A DNA stretch of 5,065 nucleotides from Verrucomicrobiales bacterium (lineage in GTDB: Bacteria; Verrucomicrobiota; Verrucomicrobiia; Verrucomicrobiales; DEV007). The notes beneath the pieces are model-generated. The model was not told where the DNA came from, ran no database searches, and was given only the letters and a program-made list of their open reading frames with translations. This document shows positions 1-4,997 of the stretch, piece after piece. Made by a program: the position numbers and the translations under genes. The stretch is taken from contig QIKC01000295.1 of assembly GCA_003232855.1 (NCBI GenBank), forward strand, positions 1-5,065, written 5' to 3'. Each line of letters starts with the position of its first letter. Position 1 is the first letter of the stretch.

Positions 1-168
1 CTGACTCTGGTGCATCACCGTTTCGCCGCAGAGGAGGGAGCTGCGAGATTTCCGGAATGGGAGGGGCTCGGTTTCGCCGAGGTGGAGCGCGTGCGTTTCG
101 ATGCGGATGGAGAGACTCCGTGGGCCTTGAGTTTTGTCCGCCTGCGGCGCACTGATTTTTTCGTATAA
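1..168 (+). CDS. C-terminal 55 residues of an unrecognised protein (5' truncated)
   Basis: Reading frame 1 is open from the first base and ends at TAA 166-168. It gives 55 residues, from LTLVHHRFAAEEG to FVRLRRTDFFV. The codons are GC-rich at third positions, like those of the following gene, so this looks like genuine coding sequence that starts upstream of the window. The pattern 'GLGFAEVERVRFD..GETPWALSFVRLRR' has the alternating hydrophobic look of two closing beta strands. This would suit, for example, the C-terminal strands of a class I SAM-dependent methyltransferase, but that is only a resemblance and I do not assign a function. It lies 144 nt upstream of the AsmA-like gene on the same strand. 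Co-transcription is possible, and no clear terminator separates them. Confidence 0.6.
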   Translation: MTLVHHRFAAEEGAARFPEWEGLGFAEVERVRFDADGETPWALSFVRLRRTDFFV

Positions 169-210
169 GAAGTGAGCTCAAGGTTGTTGTTGCTGCCTCG
201 AAGACCTGCA

Positions 211-239
211 TTGATCGGCAGAACAGGGGATGCTACGCT
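211..239 (+). promoter_or_regulatory. possible sigma70-type promoter for the AsmA-like gene
   Basis: TTGATC (211-216, 4/6 to the -35 consensus) is followed after 17 nt by TACGCT (234-239, 3/6 to the -10 consensus). A TG at 231-232 sits one base before the -10 box, as in extended -10 promoters. Spacing is ideal but both hexamers are imperfect, so this is a weak call. It would give a leader of roughly 65-70 nt before the GTG start at 313, containing both hairpins described separately. Confidence 0.22.
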
Positions 240-241
240 GC

Positions 242-256
242 GGGTTCTACGAACCT
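242..256 (+). other. small inverted repeat in the AsmA leader
   Basis: GGTTC (243-247), TAC, GAACC (251-255) is a perfect 5-bp inverted repeat around a 3-nt centre, extendable by one G-U pair (242/256). No T-tract follows, so it is not an intrinsic terminator. It could be a leader hairpin or an operator just downstream of the possible promoter. It is short enough to occur by chance. Confidence 0.3.
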
Positions 257-298
257 CCTAGCCCGTAAGAACTCTGGATAATCCATCACATGCTGACG

Positions 299-314
299 AC
301 GGGGAAAATCCCGT
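299..314 (+). promoter_or_regulatory. hairpin overlapping the GTG start codon of the AsmA-like gene
   Basis: ACGGGG (299-304), AAAA, TCCCGT (309-314) forms a stem of five Watson-Crick pairs plus a closing G-U pair on a four-base loop. The 3' arm contains the G and T of the GTG start codon (313-315). The 5' arm contains the only purine-rich run (301-308) that could serve as a Shine-Dalgarno site. Folding would therefore mask initiation. Whether it acts as a translational control element is inference. Confidence 0.35.
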
Positions 315-3300
315 GGATTCTGGTCTTGAGGGGGCGCCGCGCGCTCGACGAAAGTGGCTGAAGCGCTTGTTGGTCGGGGTGCCGGTGATTTTTTTGGTGA
401 TGTTGCTGGGCGTCGCCGTCATTTTGTATTTCGCGGGGGACAAGGTGTTTTCGGCGCTGTGGCCGACGCTCGATAAGAGGCTTTCCGCACAGGGGGTGTA
501 TGTGGAAATTGGTGGGGTCGATCAGATCGGCGGGCGTGGGTTGGTGCTGTCGGATGTGGTGTGGTTCAAAGATGTCGCTCGCCGGGTGCCGCTGGCTACC
601 CTGAGCGACATCGCGGTGAAGGTGCGCCTTTTTGAAAAACGGATGGGTGCGATCGGTGTGGAGGTGTCGTTTGCGGATTCGAATTTGAAGGTGTTCACCG
701 GCGACACCGATCCGGCGCTGCAGAGAACGGCGGGTGAGCTGTTGGTGGGTAGCCGGGGTTTGGCCATCGATGATTTTAGCACTCGTTATGGTGGGATCAC
801 GTTGGGGGTGTCGGGGGTGTTGGAGTGGGCGGCCTTGCAAAGCGGTGGCGACGATAGCGGCTCGCTCGTTGTTGAGGACGAGTCCCCGCAGGAGGGGGCG
901 GATATGTTGGCCTCGACGCTGGGGCGTCTCGACGCTTTCGTGCGTTGGTTAGAGGTGAAGAGTGATGGCGCGCCGCTGCATTTGGAGGTGGGGTTTTCGG
1001 GTTCGGCCGAGCAGGCGCCCTCGGCGGATCTCGCGGTTACTGGGGAGGATTTGAAGTGGCGCGGGGTACCGCTGCGGGTTCTCGATGCCAATTTGCACAT
1101 CGATTTGACCAAGGGGGCGCGGCATGGTGAGTTGCGGGCGTTGCACTTGGGCTACCGCGAGGGGGATTTGAATGCGGTGGCGACGTATGACCTCGATTCC
1201 CGGCGTGTGGAGGTGGAAAAATTGCGTTGTGATATCGATCTGCTGCGTTTGATCGCGGAGGTCTACCCGCCGGCTGCGGAGGGGCTGGGGATGGTTTCTT
1301 ACCCGGCTCCACCCGAATGGTTTTTTTCGGGCGCCGCCGAACTCGACGCCGAACTCGACATCGATATCGGGGGTCAGGTGGTGTTGCCGAAGGGACTGTC
1401 GATAGGGCGTGGCGACGGGGCGACGGAGCTGGCCGAATTGTCGCTCACTATACGGTTGGTGGGGGACGAGCTGCGTGTCACGCCGCTGCGCGTCGGCTAC
1501 TGCGGCGGTTTGTTTGCCGCCGAGCTCGTGGTGCGGCCGTTTGTCGATCCGCTAGCGATTTCTGGATCGATCACCACCGAGCGACCGCTGTCCAACGCCC
1601 GCTTGAGCGAGGCGCTCGGCTTTGCTTCTGATGCGGCGGGCGAGCTGTCGTTAGCGGCCAACTGGACGGGGGATCTGCGCGCTTTGCACATCGCCGAACT
1701 GGAGATCGCGCATGGTGAGGGCGCGTTGCGTGGCGAGGTGGAGATCGACCTGGTGGGGCGAGTTGCGAATATCAAATCGTTGCACTCCGATTTGGATCTG
1801 CTGGGGCTTCTCGGCGAGCTGATGCCGTCCTTGCGCGAGGATTTCGCGGTGGTGAGGGAGGCGGGTGTGCCGCAGTTGCGGGCGCAGGGGGAGGTGGCGT
1901 TCGCGGATCTCGCCGCCAGCGATTTAAGGGTGATGATCGATATTGAGGACGGGTGCGTGTTGGGCGTCGGTGAGGAGCGGCTGGTGATCGACGCCTTTGC
2001 CGCCACGGTGGTGTTGCGTGAGGGCGAGGTTTCGACCGATGACCTCGAAGTGGATTTGCTGGGTGGCAAGGTTGGGGCGAAGCTGGCGGCGCGGGTCTTT
2101 GGCGAGGAGTTCTCGATGCGTGGTGCCGTCGGAACGATCGAAGGAATTGCGATTTCTGCGCTGGGGGAGCTTGTCGGCGGCGGTGGGGAGGGAGTTGTTG
2201 AGCGATTGACTTTCGATACCGAATGGAGTGGTGGGTTGGAGGATATCGAGGTGCCGAAGCTGGTGATCGAGCAGGGAGGGAAGCGTCTCCACGCGGTGGC
2301 TGGTATCGATCTGGCTGCGGGTAGGCTGCGGCTAGACACGCTGAGTTCGAACCTCGACCTGATCGATTTGGCACGCGGGTTGGTGCCGGGGCTTGCCGAA
2401 AAACTGGCGGTGATCACCTCCGCCTCCGGGCCGCAGATCGAAGGCAGCGGCACCTTGGATCTGGGTGATCTGGCGGCGAGCGATCTGCTGCTCAAGGTGG
2501 CCAGCGAAGAGGGCTTCGTTTTGGACATCGACGGCAAGCCGCTGGCACTGGATCAACTGGTAAGCAATTTGCAGATGAAGGGCGGGGTGGTTTCGACAAA
2601 AGATTTCAGCGTTGGGGTGCTGGGTGGTGTGGTGAGGGCTGACGTGGCGGCGCGGCCTTTTGACCCGGTTCTGCCGTTTCAGATTGGGCTGCTGATCGAC
2701 CAGTTGGCGATGTCGCAGATCGCTGATCTGGTGGGCAGCCAGAAAAAAATGTCGGGCATCGCCTCGCTAAATTTCGGGGGTAGCGGATCGCTGTCGTTAG
2801 CCGATTTACGTGGCGAGGGGAATATCGATGTGGCCGACACCGAGCTCTACGCCTTGCCGCTGCTGGGCAGGGTGTTCTTAGAGATCAACAGCTTGAACCT
2901 CGGGCTGCGCGACAGAGAGGCGGGATACGTCCGCGGCCCTTTCACAATCGACCGCGGGGTGATCTCCACCGGGGGGATCGAGCTGCTGGCGGCGTCGATG
3001 AAGATGAGGATCCCGGGCACGGTTGATCTGGCGAACGAGCAGATCGGCATCAAGGTTCACATCATTCCCAGCGGCGTCGTGGGTTTAGCCGCCGGCGCCA
3101 CGACGGGGTCGATCGAGGTCGATGTCAACGGCCCGCTGGCAACTCCCGAAATCAGGCTCGGGCTCAGCGGTGGCATCGCGGGTCTGGCCGAGGGTGCCCT
3201 CGGTGTCACGGGCGAGATGGTGGGAGGCGCAGTGGGGGGTGCAGTGGGGGGGGCGTTGCACGTTATTCCAGGTGTGGCGATTACTCCCAAGCCGCCGCCG

Positions 3301-3375
3301 AGTGCCGAACTCGATCCTGTCACCCCCGAAAAAGAGACCGGGAGGAGGGGGTTTTTCAGGAAGAAAAAAAGGTGA
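313..3375 (+). CDS. large AsmA/YdbH-like envelope protein with internal repeats (probable intermembrane lipid-transport or assembly factor)
   Basis: The gene encodes 1020 residues from a GTG start. The frame is open only from 262 and has no ATG before 313. A basic stretch (ARRKWLKR, 11-18) precedes one hydrophobic helix (about 19-42), predicting an inner-membrane anchor with the bulk in the periplasm. The body is almost all alternating beta-type sequence. Three diverged units recur at exactly 187 residues: RCDIDLLRLIAEVYPP (305), SDLDLLGLLGELMPSL (492), SNLDLIDLARGLVPGL (679). Further anchors are ADLAASDL/GDLAASDL (531, 718) and GEVST/GVVST (571, 758). The C-terminal module (about 813-949) resembles the AsmA C-terminal domain: G-x-G-N-IDV..TELYALPLLG, then IPGTVDLANEQIGIKVHIIP, then GSIEVDVNGPLATPEIRL. 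A glycine-rich hydrophobic segment (951-990), a proline-rich linker (PKPPP) and a basic end (RRGFFRKKKR) follow. AsmA, YdbH and TamB proteins form lipid-conducting beta grooves between the membranes or assist outer-membrane assembly. Family assignment is confident; the cargo is unknown. The start is weakly supported by any Shine-Dalgarno site. Confidence 0.85.
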   Translation: MDSGLEGAPRARRKWLKRLLVGVPVIFLVMLLGVAVILYFAGDKVFSALWPTLDKRLSAQGVYVEIGGVDQIGGRGLVLSDVVWFKDVARRVPLATLSDIAVKVRLFEKRMGAIGVEVSFADSNLKVFTGDTDPALQRTAGELLVGSRGLAIDDFSTRYGGITLGVSGVLEWAALQSGGDDSGSLVVEDESPQEGADMLASTLGRLDAFVRWLEVKSDGAPLHLEVGFSGSAEQAPSADLAVTGEDLKWRGVPLRVLDANLHIDLTKGARHGELRALHLGYREGDLNAVATYDLDSRRVEVEKLRCDIDLLRLIAEVYPPAAEGLGMVSYPAPPEWFFSGAAELDAELDIDIGGQVVLPKGLSIGRGDGATELAELSLTIRLVGDELRVTPLRVGYCGGLFAAELVVRPFVDPLAISGSITTERPLSNARLSEALGFASDAAGELSLAANWTGDLRALHIAELEIAHGEGALRGEVEIDLVGRVANIKSLHSDLDLLGLLGELMPSLREDFAVVREAGVPQLRAQGEVAFADLAASDLRVMIDIEDGCVLGVGEERLVIDAFAATVVLREGEVSTDDLEVDLLGGKVGAKLAARVFGEEFSMRGAVGTIEGIAISALGELVGGGGEGVVERLTFDTEWSGGLEDIEVPKLVIEQGGKRLHAVAGIDLAAGRLRLDTLSSNLDLIDLARGLVPGLAEKLAVITSASGPQIEGSGTLDLGDLAASDLLLKVASEEGFVLDIDGKPLALDQLVSNLQMKGGVVSTKDFSVGVLGGVVRADVAARPFDPVLPFQIGLLIDQLAMSQIADLVGSQKKMSGIASLNFGGSGSLSLADLRGEGNIDVADTELYALPLLGRVFLEINSLNLGLRDREAGYVRGPFTIDRGVISTGGIELLAASMKMRIPGTVDLANEQIGIKVHIIPSGVVGLAAGATTGSIEVDVNGPLATPEIRLGLSGGIAGLAEGALGVTGEMVGGAVGGAVGGALHVIPGVAITPKPPPSAELDPVTPEKETGRRGFFRKKKR
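3229..3253 (+). repeat. 12-nt tandem repeat ending in a run of eight G
   Basis: GCAGTGGGGGGT (3229-3240) is followed directly by GCAGTGGGGGGG (3241-3252). The second copy runs into an eight-G tract (3246-3253), and the first contains a six-G tract (3234-3239). The repeat encodes GAVG twice in the glycine-rich segment of the AsmA-like protein. Such tracts are prone to slippage and sequencing error. In this assembly the frame is intact across both. Confidence 0.75.
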
Positions 3376-3673
3376 GCTGCCGTCACGGTTAGGGATTCGG
3401 AGGCAGTCACGAATTGAACCCATTGAGATTAAAAAGCATCTCGATCTGTCTCCAATCGGAAATGAGATTTTGTGCAGTGTTCGAGTGTTCGTATTCACAT
3501 TAAATCCCCCGAGCCAAAGCTAAATAAAAATCCGACTTTTCGCATCAGTCCGCTCGTCAATAAGTATTGTTAATTAGCGAGTTTAGAGGATCGTATCGTC
3601 CGCTTGACCGAGAGCGCGTTCCGATTTCTTGGGTGATGGTTGAATGGTCATGACGGTTTGAGCTCGTGGCGTG
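3376..3673. other. intergenic region between convergent AsmA-like and MazF-like genes
   Basis: This 298-nt stretch has no convincing gene on either strand. Its AT content rises compared with the AsmA gene. It contains an 8-bp tandem duplication, AGTGTTCG twice (3476-3491). It also has a small inverted repeat, GAGAT (3425-3429) with ATCTC (3438-3442). The GAGAT recurs at 3464-3468 followed by TTTT, so ATCTC could pair with either copy, giving at best a poor + strand terminator. A better minus-strand terminator candidate is listed separately. No RNA gene was recognised. Confidence 0.6.
3521..3552 (-). terminator. possible intrinsic terminator of the MazF-like operon
   Basis: Read on the minus strand, CGGACT (3552-3547) and AGTCGG (3537-3532) pair with one internal G-G mismatch around a nine-base loop. 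ATTTTTATTT (3531-3522) follows at once. The position, about 120 nt past the toxin stop codon, suits the end of the antitoxin-toxin transcript. The stem is short and imperfect, so efficiency is doubtful. Confidence 0.33.
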
Positions 3674-4048
3674 TCAGGCGTTAGGATCGACGTCTTGGTC
3701 GGGTTGTTGTTGTGCTACAAGGTGATTGGCGAGATTTGACGGGAGAACGCTCAAGAGCTCAATTGACACTCTCCCGAGATGTCGCCTCATTCGATCGACC
3801 GGGACTGATGCCAAAAAATTCAATCTCACAACCGATGATTCCCGAAGTCCAGTGGCTCCGAATTTTGGCAGGTTCTGATCGAGAATGATATCGAATCCAG
3901 ATTCAGCCTGATGCAATTGCGTGCTGATTCCGCACGATAAGAAATCACCGAAGCCCGGCAACTTCCGCAGAAGAAGAACCGGTCGAAGCTTCACTGACCC
4001 GTCTGCTTGCGGAAGCTCTGCTACAACAATGTCGCCCTCCGAAACCAT
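3674..4048 (-). CDS. PemK/MazF-family toxin (type II toxin-antitoxin endoribonuclease)
   Basis: The protein has 124 residues, a normal length for the family, starting at ATG 4048-4046 and ending at TGA 3676-3674. The opening GDIVVAELPQADGS-K-LRPVLLLRK (residues 5-29) carries the family hallmarks: the GDIV strand and the K..RPVL motif with Arg22, a catalytic-site position in MazF. ISTQ (41-44) supplies the usual active-site Ser/Thr after the next strand. GLRESSVVRLNFL (67-79) matches the conserved 'GL..pS.vr...l' block. MazF-type proteins cleave single-stranded mRNA at short sequence motifs; the specificity here cannot be read from sequence. The last ~15 residues (QQQPDQDVDPNA) look disordered. 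The upstream antitoxin-like gene ends 8 nt before this start, and AGGA (4057-4054 on the minus strand) lies 5-6 nt before the ATG as a Shine-Dalgarno site. The two genes should be co-transcribed and translationally coupled. Confidence 0.85.
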   Translation of the reverse strand: MVSEGDIVVAELPQADGSVKLRPVLLLRKLPGFGDFLSCGISTQLHQAESGFDIILDQNLPKFGATGLRESSVVRLNFLASVPVDRMRRHLGRVSIELLSVLPSNLANHLVAQQQPDQDVDPNA

Positions 4049-4056
4049 CAGGAGTC

Positions 4057-4257
4057 CTAGATCGGCTCCCCCGCCTCTGAGTAATCAGGCTCTCCCTCGC
4101 CATAGGCCCGCTCAAGCAGTGCTGCGGATCCGGAAGCGAACTCATCTCGCTCGGAGGGTTCAATGATCTCGAGTATGATCACACTCCCAACCTTTGCATC
4201 GAGCGGTTGCCTCAGCTTCAGGTGGGTTGAATCTTCAATCTCGGCTTGAATCTGCAT
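4057..4257 (-). CDS. probable antitoxin of the MazF-like toxin (small beta-type protein, not classical MazE)
   Basis: The protein has 66 residues, from ATG 4257-4255 to TAG 4059-4057. An in-frame stop four codons upstream makes this ATG the only reasonable start. The N-terminal half, MQIQAEIEDSTHLKLRQPLD then GSVIILEII (residues 1-32), looks like a compact beta domain. The layout 'AEI.d...LKL..PLDA..GS.v.LEI' recalls AF2212-like (DUF104) or AbrB-like small antitoxins. The C-terminal half is acidic: ASGSAALLERAYGEGEPDYSEAGEPI. Its helix followed by an E-P-D-Y tail suits a toxin-wrapping segment, and 'GE.EPDYS' tails are common in small antitoxins. Position directly upstream of a MazF-family toxin, with an 8-nt gap, is the strongest evidence for its role. 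No ribhon-helix-helix (MetJ/Arc-like) motif is evident. There is no Shine-Dalgarno site; an inverted repeat sits there instead. Confidence 0.75.
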   Translation of the reverse strand: MQIQAEIEDSTHLKLRQPLDAKVGSVIILEIIEPSERDEFASGSAALLERAYGEGEPDYSEAGEPI

Positions 4258-4258
4258 G

Positions 4259-4272
4259 CGATAAGGCTATCG
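4259..4272. promoter_or_regulatory. inverted repeat directly upstream of the antitoxin start
   Basis: CGATA (4259-4263), AGGC, TATCG (4268-4272) is a perfect 5-bp inverted repeat with a 4-nt centre. It occupies -2 to -15 relative to the antitoxin ATG, exactly where a ribosome binding site would be expected and is missing. It could act as DNA (operator) or as an mRNA hairpin limiting antitoxin translation. Either role is inference. Confidence 0.35.
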
Positions 4273-4287
4273 GCACGCTCGGCGACC

Positions 4288-4307
4288 GCAAGACCAATTT
4301 GTCTTGC
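4288..4307. promoter_or_regulatory. 20-bp near-perfect palindrome, candidate autoregulatory operator of the MazF-type module
   Basis: GCAAGACCAATTTGTCTTGC equals its own reverse complement at 18 of 20 positions; only the C/T pair at 4295/4300 breaks symmetry. It lies 31-50 nt upstream of the antitoxin start. On the minus strand a weak promoter match, TTCACC (4323-4318) with CAAATT (4301-4296) at 16-nt spacing, would place the -10 box in the palindrome centre. Type II antitoxins usually repress their own operon through such sites. The symmetry is seen directly; the function is inferred. Confidence 0.5.
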
Positions 4308-4396
4308 CCGATCAGGAGGTGAAGTCATCCAAAATATGACTCGATCCGAAATAAAAAGCAGCGCTCTCGGAAAAGGACAGAAAATGCCCTGATTCC

Positions 4397-4425
4397 TTGA
4401 CAATACGGGACAAAACTGCTTTTTT
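4397..4425 (+). promoter_or_regulatory. candidate promoter of the PIN toxin operon
   Basis: A perfect -35 consensus TTGACA (4397-4402) is followed after 17 nt by TTTTTT (4420-4425, 3/6). A TGC at 4417-4419 gives an extended -10 arrangement. TTTAAA (4423-4428) is an alternative -10 at a less favourable 20-nt spacing. Transcription would begin near 4432, giving a leader of about 85 nt to the GTG at 4518 that contains the palindrome at 4457-4470. A second AT-rich element, AATAAT (4480-4485), matches -10 at 5/6 but has no -35 partner. Confidence 0.4.
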
Positions 4426-4456
4426 AAAGCCCGCTAGCCACCGCAGAAACTCGAGA

Positions 4457-4470
4457 GCATATCAATATGC
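4457..4470. promoter_or_regulatory. palindrome upstream of the PIN toxin gene, candidate operator
   Basis: GCATAT (4457-4462), CA, ATATGC (4465-4470) is a perfect 6-bp inverted repeat with a 2-nt centre. It lies 48 nt before the toxin start and about 30 nt past the proposed -10 box. It is compact enough to bind a dimeric repressor, and VapBC-type complexes commonly repress their own promoters. The sequence is unrelated to the two palindromes facing the MazF-like operon, so cross-regulation through a shared motif is not supported. Confidence 0.42.
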
Positions 4471-4517
4471 GATGCCTCTAATAATGCTGTTCGGCTAAGA
4501 AATAGGAACCTTGCACT

Positions 4518-4997
4518 GTGCCTGAATCGATCTACATCGAAACGACGATTCCCAGCCTCTACGTGGCTCGACCATCCTCTCTGTTGGTGGAAGCTGCCCG
4601 GCAGCAGCTCACGAAAATCTGGTGGGACGATCACAGATCCGATTACAGTTTGGTCTGCTCTCAGACAGTGGTTGACGAATGTTCCCGGGGAGAGGCCGAG
4701 ATGGCTGATCGACGAATAGCAATCCTTGATTCGGTGCCTCTCCTGGAACTTTCAAACGACGTTTTAGCCATTGCTCAAGATTTAATCGAGCGTCAGATAA
4801 TCCCCACCAAGGCGGCTGATGATGCGGTTCATATTGCGGTTGCATCTGTTCACAGGATTGATTATCTTCTCACTTGGAACTGCAAGCACATAGCGAACCC
4901 TCACAATTGGCGACGGATTTCAGACTGTCTGTCGGCGCACGGGTACCGTCCATCCGTGATTTGCACACCGGAGGATTTGATTGGCGATGATAACTGA
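4518..4997 (+). CDS. PIN-domain ribonuclease toxin (VapC-like)
   Basis: The protein has 159 residues from a GTG start, with AGGA (4504-4507) 10 nt upstream; TGA is at 4995-4997. It opens with IYIETTIPSLY (5-15), the first PIN strand, carrying Glu8 where most PIN domains have Asp. Next come CSQTVVDECSRG (47-58) with Glu54, AADDAVHIAVASVHRIDYLLTWNCKHIAN (99-127) with Asp101/Asp102 and Asn121, and a C-terminal VICTPEDLIGDD (147-158). This matches a well-populated VapC-like subfamily with YIETTIPS and TWNCKHIAN motifs. PIN toxins are Mg2+-dependent endoribonucleases, often cutting tRNA or rRNA; the target here is unknown. The length is slightly above that of short VapCs (about 130) but usual for this subfamily. 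No antitoxin gene precedes it. Instead a small ORF begins inside its 3' end, so the order is toxin first. Confidence 0.88.
   Translation: MPESIYIETTIPSLYVARPSSLLVEAARQQLTKIWWDDHRSDYSLVCSQTVVDECSRGEAEMADRRIAILDSVPLLELSNDVLAIAQDLIERQIIPTKAADDAVHIAVASVHRIDYLLTWNCKHIANPHNWRRISDCLSAHGYRPSVICTPEDLIGDDN

Noticed and set aside
1497..2537. A 346-codon minus-strand reading frame inside the AsmA-like gene, with other long antisense frames nearby
   Set aside because: The translation is low-complexity Ser/Pro/Arg/Thr, as expected opposite GC-rich coding sequence, with no recognisable domain. The + strand protein is clearly the real one.
3395..3425. tRNA T-arm-like string (reverse complement GGGTTCAATTC) suggesting a tRNA fragment or att site
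   Set aside because: The five bases on either side of the loop do not pair, and no acceptor stem, anticodon arm or CCA-like end is present.
3122..3523. A 133-codon + strand frame overlapping the 3' end of the AsmA-like gene
   Set aside because: The translation is Trp/Arg/Ser-rich with no family resemblance, and it overlaps a well-supported C-terminal domain. It is considered only as the possible product of G-tract slippage.
3921..4166. + strand 81-codon frame opposite the MazF-like toxin and antitoxin
   Set aside because: It is an antisense shadow rich in Pro, Ser and Arg; both minus-strand genes have clear family motifs.
4314..4392. Perfect AGGAGGT (4314-4320) followed by an 18-codon + strand frame (ATG 4336 to TGA 4392) upstream of the PIN toxin
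   Set aside because: The gap of 15 nt is too long for efficient initiation, the peptide matches no antitoxin type, and it lies upstream of the best promoter candidate for the PIN operon.
4218..4403. Minus-strand frame of 61 codons (inner ATG at 4328, 36 codons) overlapping the antitoxin start
   Set aside because: It overlaps the antitoxin in another frame, contains the palindrome at 4288-4307, and has no Shine-Dalgarno site. The inner MTSPPDRARQIG... peptide looks mildly protein-like, but not enough to call.
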